Origin: Sphingobium cupriresistens
Lineage (GTDB): Bacteria > Pseudomonadota > Alphaproteobacteria > Sphingomonadales > Sphingomonadaceae
NCBI RefSeq assembly: GCF_004152865.1
Contig: NZ_SEOO01000012.1
Span: 1-64,000 of the forward strand
Length of the DNA stretch: 64,000 nt
Reading direction: 5' to 3'
A program made the translations under genes and the position numbers. Shown here in pieces: positions 1 through 9,396 of this stretch; position 1 is the stretch's first letter, and each line of letters opens with the position of its first letter. The notes under the pieces were generated by a model that was given only the letters and a program-made list of their open reading frames with translations, did no database searches and was not told the origin of the DNA.

Positions 1-15
1 CTGAAAATTACACCA

Positions 16-68
16 ATGCCGGGGGGAGTGGCCCTCGGGCTACGCCCTCACGCCACTCCCCCCGGCAT
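16..68. repeat. 17-bp perfect inverted repeat (hairpin) at window start
   Basis: Arms at 16-32 and 52-68 are exact reverse complements (atgccggggggagtggc and its complement). The 19-nt loop contains a further gggc/gccc inner stem. There is no T-run on either side, so it is not a classic rho-independent terminator. A palindromic dispersed repeat (REP-like) or a structured terminator for the gene to the left are both possible. Confidence 0.6.
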
Positions 69-137
69 GTAACACGATGGCCTGGTTTTACGCCGCCGAA
101 TGGCCGACTTTTGCTCCGCCGTTGACAGACACAGGTC

Positions 138-452
138 GTGCGCATCCGGGACATCTCGGTGGGGGGCGCGCGCATTCAGGGCAAATCGCCGGGCGTCGGC
201 GCCCGAATCGTCGTCACACGCGGCGAAACGGAGATGCCGGGCCGGGTGGTATGGACCGCAGACCGCCATTTCGGCGTGGCCTTCGACAAGCCGGTGGACG
301 TCGATGCGGTGCTCAAGGCCAGCGGGCGCAAATCGCCCGACCGCCCGGTCTACGCCGCCGCCCTCACGTCGGGACTGACGCATTTTCAGCGCCATACGCC
401 GCGCGGCCGAACAGCCTCCTTCGGCCTGCGTCTGACGGAAGCCGGCCGTTAA
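138..452 (+). pseudogene. PilZ-domain protein, N-terminally truncated remnant
   Basis: The reading frame from a GTG at 138 encodes 104 residues and begins directly at the PilZ core motif RDISVGGARI. This is the D/N-x-S-x-x-G c-di-GMP-binding segment, followed by strands typical of PilZ (GRVVWTADRHFGVAFDKPVD). PilZ domains normally have an RxxxR motif upstream of this segment. Here an in-frame TGA at 123-125 separates the core from upstream codons, so the arginine motif is missing. It is either a decayed PilZ gene or a very short protein initiating at GTG. c-di-GMP binding is doubtful without the RxxxR arginines. It is convergent with metW, whose stop lies 2 nt beyond. Confidence 0.5.
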
Positions 453-453
453 G

Positions 454-1047
454 TTATTTGCGCAACAAAAACACCGCATGTTCGGCGAACAGGTTGGCGT
501 TGGCGTGGGTGGTTTCCCTGTCGCCCTTCAGGAACCATTGGCCATCGATGGTCCAGCCCCGCTCCTTCACCAGCGCGCGGAAATCGTCGACCGTCACATG
601 ATGGATGTTGAGCGTATCATACCAAGTGTCGGGCAACAGTCGCGTCACTGGCATCCGCCCGCCCCAGAGCAGCGAAATCCGACCGCGCCAATGCGCGAAA
701 TTGGGGAAGGAAACGAACGCCTGACGGCCGATGCGCAGCAATTCCTCCACCACCAGGTCAGGTCGCCGCGTCGTCTGCAGCGTCTGGCTCAATATCGCAT
801 AGTCGAAGCTGGCGTCGGGATAATAGCCAAGGTCGGTGTCGGCATCGCCCTGCACCACCGACAGGCCGCGCCCCACCGCCGCCGCGACGTTGGACCCGTC
901 AATCTCCAACCCGCGCGCATCGACTTGGGCATTGTCGCGCAGCGCCGCCATCAGCGCGCCGTCGCCGCAGCCCACGTCCAGCAGCCGCGCGCCCCGCCGC
1001 ACGGTGCGCGCGATCAGGGCCAGGTCCGGCCGCAACGCCTCGCTCAT
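454..1047 (-). CDS. metW: Methionine biosynthesis protein MetW (SAM-dependent methyltransferase fold)
   Basis: A protein of 197 residues with the Rossmann SAM-binding motif [12 protein letters not shown] near the N-terminus and the MetW-typical segments ILSQTLQ and PNFAHWRGR. MetW is the usual partner of MetX and is needed for full homoserine O-acetyltransferase activity in many proteobacteria. The start was set at the ATG at 1047, which overlaps the metX stop by 4 nt (ATGA). The longer frame runs back into metX and lacks similarity. It is translationally coupled as the second gene of a metX-metW operon. Confidence 0.92.
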   Translation of the reverse strand: MSEALRPDLALIARTVRRGARLLDVGCGDGALMAALRDNAQVDARGLEIDGSNVAAAVGRGLSVVQGDADTDLGYYPDASFDYAILSQTLQTTRRPDLVVEELLRIGRQAFVSFPNFAHWRGRISLLWGGRMPVTRLLPDTWYDTLNIHHVTVDDFRALVKERGWTIDGQWFLKGDRETTHANANLFAEHAVFLLRK

Positions 1048-2180
1048 GCCCGGCCGCCCTTCAGGAACCCGTCCACCACCCGGTTGAGTTCGGGACATTC
1101 CAGCAGGAAGGCATCATGCCCGAACGGACTGGAGAGTTCGACGAAACTGGCCTGCGCCCCCGACGCATTGAGCGCATGGACGATGATCCGCGATTCGGTG
1201 GTGGGATAGAGCCAGTCGGTATCGAAACTGACGAGGCAGAAGCGCGCCTTGCTGGCGGTGAACGCCTTGGCCAGCGACCCGCCATGATCGTCGGCAATAT
1301 CATAATAATCCATCGCGCGCGTGATGTAGAGATAGGAGTTGGCGTCGAACCGATCGACGAAGCTCAGCCCCTGATGCCGCAAATAGCTTTCTACCTGGAA
1401 ATCGGCGTCGAACCCGAATGTCTTCGTGTCGCGCCCCTGCAAGCGCCGCCCGAATTTCTCGGTCAGCCCTGCTTCGGACAGGTAAGTGATGTGCGCCGCC
1501 ATGCGCGCGACCGCCAGCCCGGCGCTCGGCACCTGCCCATCGGCATAATAGTCGCCGCCGCGCCAGTGCGGATCGGCCATGATCGCCTGCCGCCCGACCT
1601 CGTGAAAGGCGATATTCTGCGCACTGTGCCGCGCGGTCGAGGCGATCACTATGCAGCTTTCGACCCGGTCGGGGAACAGCGTGGGCCAGGTCAGCGCCTG
1701 CATCCCGCCCATAGAACCGCCGATCACCGCGCTCAGCCGCTCCACCCCCAGATGGTCGAGCAACGCCGCCTGCGCCCGCACCATGTCGGCGATGGTCAGC
1801 ACCGGGAATCGCATGGCGTGGGGGTCGCCCGTCGCCGGATCGATGCTGGCCGGGCCGCTCGATCCCATACAACTGCCGATGACGTTGGAACAGATGATGA
1901 AATGGCGGGCCGGATCGACCGGCTTGCCCGCCCCCACCAGCCGCCACCACCAGCCGGGCTTCCCCGTAACGGGATGGTCGGACGCCACATATTGGTCGCC
2001 GGTCAGCGCATGGCAGATCAGGATGACGTTGGACTTGTCCGTATTCATCGCGCCATAGGTTTCATAGGCGATGTCGACCGGCCCCAGCCGCGCGCCGCTG
2101 GACAGGTTCAACGGGGTGGTCAGGCGGGCCTGCCGCCGCAGGCCGAACCGGCTGTCTTCGCTGATGGGAACGCTGGCCAT
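1044..2180 (-). CDS. metX: Homoserine O-acetyltransferase MetX
   Basis: A 378-residue alpha/beta-hydrolase-fold acyltransferase. It transfers an acetyl group from acetyl-CoA to L-homoserine, the first committed step of methionine synthesis. Visible marks are HALTGDQY (oxyanion region), the nucleophile elbow GGSMGGMQA with the catalytic Ser, the Asp in FDTDWLYP, and the C-terminal His in SPFGHDAF. The start ATG at 2180 ([14 protein letters not shown]) gives the family's usual length. The 75 extra residues of the longer frame look non-coding. It is coupled to metW downstream and divergent from rlmJ. Substrate choice (acetyl versus succinyl) cannot be proven from sequence alone. Confidence 0.93.
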   Translation of the reverse strand: MASVPISEDSRFGLRRQARLTTPLNLSSGARLGPVDIAYETYGAMNTDKSNVILICHALTGDQYVASDHPVTGKPGWWWRLVGAGKPVDPARHFIICSNVIGSCMGSSGPASIDPATGDPHAMRFPVLTIADMVRAQAALLDHLGVERLSAVIGGSMGGMQALTWPTLFPDRVESCIVIASTARHSAQNIAFHEVGRQAIMADPHWRGGDYYADGQVPSAGLAVARMAAHITYLSEAGLTEKFGRRLQGRDTKTFGFDADFQVESYLRHQGLSFVDRFDANSYLYITRAMDYYDIADDHGGSLAKAFTASKARFCLVSFDTDWLYPTTESRIIVHALNASGAQASFVELSSPFGHDAFLLECPELNRVVDGFLKGGRA

Positions 2181-2406
2181 GATCTGAGCGGCGCTAGGAC
2201 CGCGACCGCGCGCTGTCAATCGGAGCGGTAAAACGTATAGCATCTGACGGCTCGCCTCCTTCTGTCGCTGCCTGAGAGACACGGCTATGGGGCAAGCTGG
2301 AATGGCCATCCCAGGTCCGCTTCCGGCCCATATCGGCGCTGCCATCGCTTCGCTTTGCACAAGGCCCAGTAGCTCGTAAAGGCAGGGCGTCAGGATCTGA
2401 ATCACA
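2181..2406. promoter_or_regulatory. Divergent metX/rlmJ intergenic region, long metX leader
   Basis: These 226 bp separate the metX start (minus strand) from the rlmJ start (plus strand). Such a long upstream region for a methionine gene in an alphaproteobacterium often carries a SAM-responsive RNA. I could not recognise a SAM-II or other known aptamer here. No gene is visible. It must hold promoters for both directions. Confidence 0.35.
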
Positions 2407-3237
2407 ATGAATTATCGCCATTCCTTCCATGCCGGCAATAGCGCCGATGTCGTCAAGCACAGCCTCCTGATCGCCTTGGTGCGGGCCTTGCAGCACAAGC
2501 CGGGCGCGCTCACGCTGATCGACACCCATGCCGGCTGCGGACTGTACGACCTTGGCGGCGACCAAGCCCAACGCACTGGCGAGGCTACGCAGGGCGTGCT
2601 GCGGGCCTTTGCAGACCCGAATCCCTTGCTGGACGACTATCGCGCCGCCGTGCAGGCGGTGAATCTGGGGCACGAACCGCGGCTTTACCCCGGCTCGCCG
2701 CGGCTTCTGGCGCAGCTTTTGCGCCCGCAGGATGTCCTGATCCTCAACGAGAAGCACCCGGAAGACGCTTACACCCTGCGCGGCGTGATGCGGGGCGCCA
2801 GCGCGGCGGTGCATGAACGCGACGCCTACGAACTGTGGCTGGCTATGGTGCCGCCCCGCACCGCGCGCGGCGTGGTGGTGGTCGACCCGCCCTATGAGCA
2901 GACGGACGAACGCGCGCGCATCACCGCCACCCTCGCCGCGGCTCATCGCAAATGGGCGCATGGCGTGACGGTGATCTGGTATCCGCTGAAAGACCACGCC
3001 ACGCATTGGAAGTGGAAGCAGCAGTTGCGCAAGCTCGGCATCCCGAAATTGCTGGTGGTGGAGCATTGGCTATATGATAGCGAGCAACCCGGCATTTATA
3101 ACGGCGCGGGCCTTTTTATCGTCAACCCGCCCTACGCCTTCACGCAGGCGCTGCCGCCGCTGCTGGACGCTTTGCGCGCGGCGCTGGCGCCCGACGGGCA
3201 TAAGGGCGAGATACTATCCGGTTGGTTGGGGGATTGA
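2407..3237 (+). CDS. rlmJ: 23S rRNA (adenine(2030)-N6)-methyltransferase RlmJ
   Basis: A 276-residue protein matching RlmJ along its whole length. The N-terminus [19 protein letters not shown] is diagnostic of the family. The N6-adenine methyltransferase motif DPPY lies at residues 160-163 and [13 protein letters not shown] is the SAM-binding segment. The enzyme methylates A2030 of 23S rRNA. It is transcribed divergently from metX as a stand-alone gene. Confidence 0.93.
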   Translation: MNYRHSFHAGNSADVVKHSLLIALVRALQHKPGALTLIDTHAGCGLYDLGGDQAQRTGEATQGVLRAFADPNPLLDDYRAAVQAVNLGHEPRLYPGSPRLLAQLLRPQDVLILNEKHPEDAYTLRGVMRGASAAVHERDAYELWLAMVPPRTARGVVVVDPPYEQTDERARITATLAAAHRKWAHGVTVIWYPLKDHATHWKWKQQLRKLGIPKLLVVEHWLYDSEQPGIYNGAGLFIVNPPYAFTQALPPLLDALRAALAPDGHKGEILSGWLGD

Positions 3238-3447
3238 GGGCGTCGAGAAAGTTCACAGACGCGCAACAGGCGCGCTGGTGTGACCCATTCGTTACCCTGG
3301 CGTGACTTGGGCGAAGCTTCGCAGAGGCTTCGCGATAGCTTTTCGCCGGAAAAGCCCGACGACGGTGTGAACTTCGGCCGTCGCGCCAAAAAAGCACCAT
3401 GGCCTGCCACTTTGCCTTTGGCGCGGAAGCCGCTAAAGCCGCGCACC

Positions 3448-4569
3448 ATGACAGACACACTTGCGAACCCCGCTGCTAAACCTGCGCCCAAGGACTGGAT
3501 TCTCGGCATCTCCGCCTATGTGCCGGGCAAGTCCGCCACCGATGACGGCCGCCCGCTGATCAAGCTGTCGGCCAATGAAAATCCGCTGGGCACTGGCGCC
3601 GCCGCGCGCGCCGCCCTCGTCGCCGCCACCGCCGACCTCGCCACCTATCCCGATCCGGGCGCGACGAGCCTGCGCGAGGCGATCGGTGCGGTCCATGGGC
3701 TTGATCCCGAACGGATCATCTACGGCACCGGCTCCGACGAACTGCTCCATATCGCCGCCTCCGCCTATGCCGGGCCGGGCGACGAGATTCTCTATGTCCG
3801 CTATGGCTTTGCCGTCTACGACATAGCCGCGCGGCGCGTCGGCGCGACCCCGGTGATCGCGCCGGACAAGGATTACGCCACCGACGTCGATGCGCTGCTC
3901 GCCGCGGTGACGGACAAGACCAGGGTGGTCTTCCTCGCCAACCCCAATAATCCGACCGGCACCATGACCAGCCGCGAAGAGATCGCCCGCCTCCACGCCG
4001 GGCTGCGGCCCGATATCCTGTTCGTCCTCGACCAGGCCTATGCCGAATATCTGGACGCGGAAGAGGATGATGGCGGCCTCGAACTGGCCAGGACCGCGTC
4101 CAATATCTTCGTCACCCGCACCTTCTCCAAAATCCACGGCCTGGCGGCCGAACGGATCGGCTGGGGCTATGCCAGTGCGGACGTGATCGACATCCTCCAC
4201 CGCATCCGCGCGCCGTTCAACGTCACGACCGCCGGCCAGGCCGCTGCCGTCGCCGCGATCAACGACGCCGAATGGGTCGCCTTCAGCCGGACCCACACCG
4301 CCCGCTGGCGCGAATGGCTGGCGGGTGAGGTCGCATCCTTGTCCAACCACGGCCTGCGCGTCGTGCCCAGCAAGACCAACTTCCTCCTCATCCTGTTCGA
4401 CGGCAAGCTGACCGCCGAAGCCGCGATGAAGGGTCTGTGGGACGAAGGCTATGCCACCCGCTGGCTGCCCGGACAGGGCCTGCCCAACGGCCTGCGCATC
4501 ACCATCGGCACCAAGGCGCAGACCCGCGCCGTCGCGGCCAAGCTGCGCGCCATGGCGGAAGCGGCCTGA
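3448..4569 (+). CDS. hisC: Histidinol-phosphate aminotransferase
   Basis: A 373-residue fold-type I PLP aminotransferase converting imidazole-acetol phosphate and glutamate to L-histidinol phosphate. It shows the family N-terminal SANENPLG, the NPNNPTG cofactor motif and the Schiff-base lysine K228 in [17 protein letters not shown]. The start at 3448 follows a 210-nt non-coding stretch; the longer frame from 3280 lacks family similarity. It lies 4 nt before a prephenate/arogenate dehydrogenase gene. That pairing in alphaproteobacteria suggests the enzyme may also act on aromatic keto acids in tyrosine/phenylalanine synthesis. Confidence 0.88.
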   Translation: MTDTLANPAAKPAPKDWILGISAYVPGKSATDDGRPLIKLSANENPLGTGAAARAALVAATADLATYPDPGATSLREAIGAVHGLDPERIIYGTGSDELLHIAASAYAGPGDEILYVRYGFAVYDIAARRVGATPVIAPDKDYATDVDALLAAVTDKTRVVFLANPNNPTGTMTSREEIARLHAGLRPDILFVLDQAYAEYLDAEEDDGGLELARTASNIFVTRTFSKIHGLAAERIGWGYASADVIDILHRIRAPFNVTTAGQAAAVAAINDAEWVAFSRTHTARWREWLAGEVASLSNHGLRVVPSKTNFLLILFDGKLTAEAAMKGLWDEGYATRWLPGQGLPNGLRITIGTKAQTRAVAAKLRAMAEAA

Positions 4570-4573
4570 CGCG

Positions 4574-5479
4574 ATGCTGCCCTTCGCCCGCGTCACGATC
4601 ATCGGCCTGGGGCTGATCGGCTCCTCGCTCGCCCGCGCGATCCGGGCGGACATGCCGACCGTGCGCGTCACCGGCCATGACGCCGACCCGGCGGTGCGGG
4701 ACATCGCCCGGCGGATCGACCTGTGCGACGATGTGACCGATACGGCGGGCGCTTCGGTGACGGACGCCGATCTGGTCGTTTTGTGCGTGCCGGTCCGCGC
4801 CATGGGCGCGGCGGCGGCGGAGATCGCCGATGACCTGCCCACCGACGCGATCATCAGCGACGTCGGCTCCTGCAAAGCCGACGTCCTGACGCAGTTGAAC
4901 GCTGCCTTGCCGGGGCGGACGATCATCCCGGCCCATCCGGTTGCAGGCACCGAAAATAGCGGCCCGGAGGCCGGCTTCGCCACCCTGTTCAAGGGCCGCT
5001 GGTGCATCGTCACCCCGCCCGCCGATGCCGATCCGGCGGCGGTGGAGCGGATATCCGAGCTGTGGCGGCGGGTCGGCGCGGACGTCGAGACGATGGACCC
5101 GGCGCATCACGATCTGGTGCTGGCGGTGACCAGCCATCTGCCCCATCTGATCGCCTACACCATCGTCGGCACCGCCAGCGACCTGGAAAATGTCACCCAG
5201 TCCGAAGTCATCAAATATTCGGCCGGTGGTTTCCGCGACTTCACCCGGATCGCGGCGTCCGATCCGACCATGTGGCGCGACGTGTTCCTGGCGAACAAGG
5301 ATGCGGTGCTGGAAATGCTCCAGCGCTTTTCGGAGGATCTGTCAGCCTTGCAGCGGGCGATCCGCTGGAATGACGGCGACGCGCTGTTCAATCTCTTCAC
5401 CCGCACCCGCGCGATCCGCCGGTCGATCATCGAACAGGGCCAGGACGACGCCAAGCCCGACTTCGGCCGCTCTCACTGA
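4574..5479 (+). CDS. tyrC: Prephenate/arogenate dehydrogenase family protein
   Basis: A 301-residue NAD(P)-dependent dehydrogenase for tyrosine synthesis, oxidatively decarboxylating prephenate and/or arogenate. The dinucleotide motif GxGxxG is at residues 11-16 (GLGLIG). DVGSCK, HPVAGTENSG and the helical dimerisation half with FRDFTRIAASDP are typical of TyrA. No chorismate mutase or ACT domain is fused, so it is the monofunctional cyclohexadienyl type. It follows hisC by 4 nt, so they are probably co-transcribed. The C-terminus overlaps convergent plsC by 7 nt. Confidence 0.88.
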   Translation: MLPFARVTIIGLGLIGSSLARAIRADMPTVRVTGHDADPAVRDIARRIDLCDDVTDTAGASVTDADLVVLCVPVRAMGAAAAEIADDLPTDAIISDVGSCKADVLTQLNAALPGRTIIPAHPVAGTENSGPEAGFATLFKGRWCIVTPPADADPAAVERISELWRRVGADVETMDPAHHDLVLAVTSHLPHLIAYTIVGTASDLENVTQSEVIKYSAGGFRDFTRIAASDPTMWRDVFLANKDAVLEMLQRFSEDLSALQRAIRWNDGDALFNLFTRTRAIRRSIIEQGQDDAKPDFGRSH

Positions 5480-6180
5480 TCCAGGGCGGACGGCGGGTTC
5501 AGCGCGTTGATCGCGGCATGGACCTGCCGCTCGGCCTCCCTGCGATCGAGGCCGATGGGCACGATCTGCCCCACCTTATAGGTGATGACGCCTGATCGTT
5601 TGAGGAATTTGCCGCGCGGCGACACCCGCCCGCTGTCGATGGCGATCGGCACGACCGGCAGGCCGAGCAGGCTGTAAAGGCCTGCAAATCCAGCCCGCAG
5701 CGGCGGCGCTTCGCCATGGGGGACGCGGGTGCCTTCGGGAAAGAGGCAGATCGGCCGCCCCTGCGCGATCCGGTCTTTCGCCGCCGCCCGAAGGACGCGC
5801 AGTGCGCTCGCCCCAGCCGCCCGTTCGACAGGAATCAAACCGTATAATCGCGCGATCCGGCCCCAGAGCGGAATGTCGAACAATTCCCGTTTGGCGCCAA
5901 CCGCGGGGCTATCAAGCAGGCACAGCACGTCGATCGTCTCGAACATCGATTCATGCTTGATGATATAGAGATAAGGGCCGCGCGGCAGATTTCCTTCCAC
6001 CCGCACCGTCTGGCCCAACAGCCAGCGCGCGCACCAGCGGTGGTAGCGACTCCAGCCCGCCGCGATCCGCTGCACCATGTTCGGCGTGAGAGACCCCAGC
6101 GCCATCGCCGCCAGCACGAAGAACAGGCTGCCGACGTAGAAAGCCAGCATGAAAAGGAGAGAGCGCAGCGCGGTCAGCAT
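5473..6180 (-). CDS. plsC: 1-acyl-sn-glycerol-3-phosphate acyltransferase (PlsC family)
   Basis: A 235-residue membrane acyltransferase that adds the second acyl chain to lysophosphatidate. There is a hydrophobic N-terminal anchor (LLFMLAFYVGSLFFVLAAMALG). Motif I appears as KHESMFET, with Glu in the place of the usual acid of HxxxxD. Motif III FPEGTRVPHG is intact. It is last in the minus-strand run ftsE-ftsX-DUF218-plsC, 9 nt after the DUF218 gene. This order suggests co-expression of envelope functions. Confidence 0.87.
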   Translation of the reverse strand: MLTALRSLLFMLAFYVGSLFFVLAAMALGSLTPNMVQRIAAGWSRYHRWCARWLLGQTVRVEGNLPRGPYLYIIKHESMFETIDVLCLLDSPAVGAKRELFDIPLWGRIARLYGLIPVERAAGASALRVLRAAAKDRIAQGRPICLFPEGTRVPHGEAPPLRAGFAGLYSLLGLPVVPIAIDSGRVSPRGKFLKRSGVITYKVGQIVPIGLDRREAERQVHAAINALNPPSALDQ

Positions 6181-6189
6181 GGATGTCTT

Positions 6190-6723
6190 TCAGATGCCGA
6201 TCAACGCGGCGATGCGACGGAGGAGATATTTATTATATTCGCGCGCCAAAATGGAAAGGCTGGGGCGGCTGGGCACGGCGTCATAGACGATCGAGACTTT
6301 GCCCTCCGGCAACGCCTGGCGCAGTTCCAGCGCGGCGCGGCGCATATGCCAGTCGGTGGTGATGAGACGCACGGTCTTGTAATCGCGCCGTTTCAGCCAG
6401 CGCGCGGTTTCCAGACCGTTGGAGCGGGTGTCGATCGCCTCGCGGCCCAGCGTGATGCAGCAGCTGAACAGCGCTTCGGGCGTCCTATATTCCGCCGCCA
6501 GTTCGACCGGGCGGACGGATCGGTCGACACCGGAGATCAGCATCCGCTGGGCCGCGCCGCCCTGCAACAGCGCGATGCCGCGATCGATGCGGCCCGCGCC
6601 GCCGGTCAGCACGACGATGGCGTCGGTCCGGCGGCCATCGAGCGGCTGGGGCAAAAGAACCGCGAACCAGACGAAGCCCAGCATCCAGGCCAGCAGCGCG
6701 ACCGCCAGGAAGCGGACGATCAC
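6190..6723 (-). CDS. YdcF/SanA-like DUF218 membrane protein
   Basis: A 177-residue protein with a single N-terminal membrane segment (FLAVALLAWMLGFVWFAVLL) and a DUF218 domain (DAIVVLTGGAGRIDRGIALL, then a TDWHMRRA-type C-terminal motif). DUF218 proteins such as SanA and YdcF are envelope-linked and of uncertain activity. It starts at GTG 6723 overlapping the ftsX stop (GTGA), so it is translationally coupled to ftsX. Confidence 0.8.
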   Translation of the reverse strand: MIVRFLAVALLAWMLGFVWFAVLLPQPLDGRRTDAIVVLTGGAGRIDRGIALLQGGAAQRMLISGVDRSVRPVELAAEYRTPEALFSCCITLGREAIDTRSNGLETARWLKRRDYKTVRLITTDWHMRRAALELRQALPEGKVSIVYDAVPSRPSLSILAREYNKYLLRRIAALIGI

Positions 6724-7625
6724 AGCGCCCGGCCCAGCGCGCGCAGCACGGTCCAGCGCGCCGTGAGAGTCGCCAATATGACGCCGAAAATCGGCAGCGC
6801 CGCCAGCAGCAGCCAGCCCCGCGGGTCGAGACTGACCGCGCCGACGACGTCCGATCCAGTCGCCGACAGCCGCAGGCCGATCAGCAGGATGACCAGCGCG
6901 GCGAAGGAAAAACCGAGCGCCCCGCCCATCAGCGCGTCGAGGCCGATGCGGCGCTGGAACAGGCGGGCGATCTGCACGTCGGTCGACCCCATCAGGTGCA
7001 GCACGTCGATCGTGCCGCGATGGCTGTCATGCGCGCCCCGCGCCGCCAGCACCACCACCGCGCCGGTCGCCAGGATCATCAGCAAGACGATCCCGGCGGC
7101 GAGCCAGCCAAGCGCCGTCAGCAGTCCGGCGAGCGGCAGGAGGAAGGCGGCATGGGGTTCGATCCGCAGCTTGGGCGACAGGCCGCCGAGCAGTCGGCGC
7201 AGCCGATCTAGCTTGGCGTCGGCATCGCCGGGGGTCAGCATGACGTCGATCAGCGCCGGCACCGGCAGGTCGCCGCTGCTCGCCGCGTCGCCGAGCCAGG
7301 GGCGCAACTGATCGGCCAGCTTGGCCGGATCGACCGGATCGGCGGCGCGGACGCCATCAGCCCCGCGCAACGCCCGCAAGGTGCGGGCGGCGAGCAGGTC
7401 GCGCGCCTGCCCGTCCGCCTCCACCACCTGCACGCTGGCGCGGCCGGCAAGGTCGGCGCTCATCGACCGGACAGCGGCGCCCAGGCCAAGGGCGGCGGCC
7501 GCGGCGAGCACGGTCAGAAACATCATGATCGCGATGATCCAGGGCATCGGTCCCGCCAGTCGGCCGCCGGGTAACAAGCGATGGCGCGCGGCCGCGGCGG
7601 CCCGGCGATCGACACGGGTGGCCAT
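6720..7625 (-). CDS. ftsX: Cell division protein FtsX (ABC permease)
   Basis: A 301-residue protein with FtsX topology. One N-terminal TM (IIAIMMFLTVLAAAAALGLG) is followed by a periplasmic domain of about 120 residues and three C-terminal TMs. With FtsE it forms the divisome complex that activates septal peptidoglycan hydrolases. The start overlaps the ftsE stop by 1 nt (TGATG), the normal FtsE-FtsX arrangement. Confidence 0.9.
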   Translation of the reverse strand: MATRVDRRAAAAARHRLLPGGRLAGPMPWIIAIMMFLTVLAAAAALGLGAAVRSMSADLAGRASVQVVEADGQARDLLAARTLRALRGADGVRAADPVDPAKLADQLRPWLGDAASSGDLPVPALIDVMLTPGDADAKLDRLRRLLGGLSPKLRIEPHAAFLLPLAGLLTALGWLAAGIVLLMILATGAVVVLAARGAHDSHRGTIDVLHLMGSTDVQIARLFQRRIGLDALMGGALGFSFAALVILLIGLRLSATGSDVVGAVSLDPRGWLLLAALPIFGVILATLTARWTVLRALGRAL

Positions 7626-8335
7626 CAGGCGCGGCCTTGCGAATTGGGCGGATAGCGGAGCGTGCCCGTCGGGTCGGCAAGCCGCCCTTTGTCGAGCCGC
7701 ATCATCTGTGCGCCCGACACCTGCGCGATCAGCGGCAGGTCATGGGTGGCGACGACGATGGTGGTGCCAAGGCGATTGAGCGCTTCGAACAGGGTCATGA
7801 GGCGACGCGCCATGTCGGCATCGACGTTGCCGGTCGGTTCGTCCGCGACCAGTATCTCCGGGCGGCCGATCACTGCGCGGGCGATGGCGACGCGCTGCTG
7901 CTCCCCGCCCGACAGGGTGGCGGGGCGCGCCTGGCCACGATCGCCCAGCCCGACCCAGTTCAGCATCTCCACCACGGGGGCGTCGATCTCCCCTTCTTCC
8001 ATCCCCGACACCCGCAGCGGCAGGGCGATATTGTCATAGGCGGACAGATGGGGGACGAGCCGGAAATCCTGGAACACCACGCCGATGCGGCGGCGAAAGC
8101 CGGGCAGGCGTTTGCGCGGCAGCGTGACCACATCTTCGCCGAACAGGCGGATGACGCCGCGGCTGGGCCGCTGGGCGAGGTAGAGCAATTTGAGCAGCGA
8201 AGTCTTTCCCGCGCCCGATGCGCCGGTCAGAAAATAGAAGCCGCCGCCGGCAAGCGAGAAACTGACGTCGGAAAGCGTCTCGCTGTCCAGACCATAGCGC
8301 AGGCCGACATTTTCGAACTGGACGATGGCCGACAT
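7625..8335 (-). CDS. ftsE: Cell division ATP-binding protein FtsE
   Basis: A 236-residue ABC ATPase with Walker A GASGAGKT at residues 38-45, signature LSGGEQQRVAIARA and Walker B ILVADEPTGNVD. Pairing with ftsX identifies it as FtsE rather than a LolD/MacB ATPase. The ATG at 8335 was chosen because homology begins there; the frame extends upstream without domain support. It is the first gene of the minus-strand operon and is divergent from the zinc-ribbon gene at 8505. Confidence 0.92.
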   Translation of the reverse strand: MSAIVQFENVGLRYGLDSETLSDVSFSLAGGGFYFLTGASGAGKTSLLKLLYLAQRPSRGVIRLFGEDVVTLPRKRLPGFRRRIGVVFQDFRLVPHLSAYDNIALPLRVSGMEEGEIDAPVVEMLNWVGLGDRGQARPATLSGGEQQRVAIARAVIGRPEILVADEPTGNVDADMARRLMTLFEALNRLGTTIVVATHDLPLIAQVSGAQMMRLDKGRLADPTGTLRYPPNSQGRA

Positions 8336-8504
8336 GTCTTGAAATTTCGCGCCGTCGCGCTCCCTACGTATCGAAGCGTCAGCCATGGCACAGCGGCCCG
8401 CCCGCCGTAAAGCCCACGCCGCATATCGCCGCGAGTCGCGGTCGATTTGCACCGGCCGTCGTTGACCGCTTGCGCGCGAGTCCCTGCCATGCCTATGAAG
8501 CATC

Positions 8505-9329
8505 ATGATCCTGGTGTGCCCCAATTGCGCGACGCGCTATGTCGTGCCGGACAGTGCGGTCGGTACGAGCGGCCGCCAGGTCCGGTGCGCCGCGTGCAAA
8601 CATAGCTGGTTCCAGGAACCGGCGGCCCTGCCGGAGCGGGATACCCCGCCTGTGCCGATCGCCGCGCCCGTTGTCGCGCCAGCGCCGGCCCCTTCACCGC
8701 CACCGCCTGTCGATGCGACACCGTTCCCAGTCCCCGATCCCGACATGGCGGCGGTTGCGCCTGCCACGGCAGAGGACGCCCCCCCTGCGGAAGAAGCGCC
8801 GCCGATCGCGGCTCCGGCGGACAATCGGTTCGACGACATCTATGCCGGCGCGCCGGCCGATCCGGTCGAGGAGAGCCGCTTCATCCCTGCGCCGCCTTTC
8901 AAGGCGCGGCGCAATCCGCTCAAGCTGTGGACCTATGCCGCCATAGGCTTTTGTCTGGTCGTCGCGGCGGCGGGCGGGGCGTTCGTCTATTTCGGACCGC
9001 CCGCCTGGATGGTGTCGATGGGACTTGCCGGCGAAGAGGGCGACCCGGACCTGCTCTTCTACCTGTCCAAGCCCGCCGAACGGCGCAAGCTGCCGACCGG
9101 AGAAGAATATTTCGCCTTCGGCGCGCGGATCGTGAACAGCGGCGCGCAGGCGCTGCCGGTGCCGCCGGTGCTGGTGCAATTACGCGACCGGCAGAATCGA
9201 CTGGTGTTCAGCTGGACCACCAAGGCGGACAAGAGCAGGCTGAAGCCCGGCGAAGAAGCGTCGATCAATGAAAGTCGGATCGATATTCCCAAAAATGCCG
9301 AAAATCTGTCGCTGACCTTTGTTCAGTAA
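8505..9329 (+). CDS. Zinc-ribbon (MJ0042-type) single-pass membrane protein with DUF3426-like C-terminus
   Basis: A 274-residue protein. The N-terminal zinc ribbon has two CxxC pairs (CPNCATRY and CAACKHSW). A Pro/Ala-rich linker follows (about residues 45-130), then one TM ([20 protein letters not shown]) and a C-terminal extracytoplasmic beta domain ([17 protein letters not shown]). This layout is known in proteobacteria; its function is not established. It is divergent from ftsE. Confidence 0.8.
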   Translation: MILVCPNCATRYVVPDSAVGTSGRQVRCAACKHSWFQEPAALPERDTPPVPIAAPVVAPAPAPSPPPPVDATPFPVPDPDMAAVAPATAEDAPPAEEAPPIAAPADNRFDDIYAGAPADPVEESRFIPAPPFKARRNPLKLWTYAAIGFCLVVAAAGGAFVYFGPPAWMVSMGLAGEEGDPDLLFYLSKPAERRKLPTGEEYFAFGARIVNSGAQALPVPPVLVQLRDRQNRLVFSWTTKADKSRLKPGEEASINESRIDIPKNAENLSLTFVQ

Positions 9330-9346
9330 GGCCATGTAGCGCGAAA

Positions 9347-9374
9347 GTTTCTCGACGTCGCTCGAAACGAACGG
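9347..9374. repeat. Dispersed 28-nt palindromic repeat, copy 1
   Basis: Matches the copy at 30404-30431 at 27 of 28 positions. The outer arms gtttc and gaaac pair. It lies between two convergent gene ends. It resembles short intergenic repeats scattered in sphingomonad genomes. Confidence 0.6.
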
Positions 9375-9396
9375 GGCCGGCCCGCCCCTTTGCTGT

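Noticed and set aside
2270..2295. Minus-strand ctctcaggcagcgacag before metX resembles the end of a glycine riboswitch
   Set aside because: The matching first helix and the GCCGAAG core could not be found, and the gene is not a glycine-cleavage gene.
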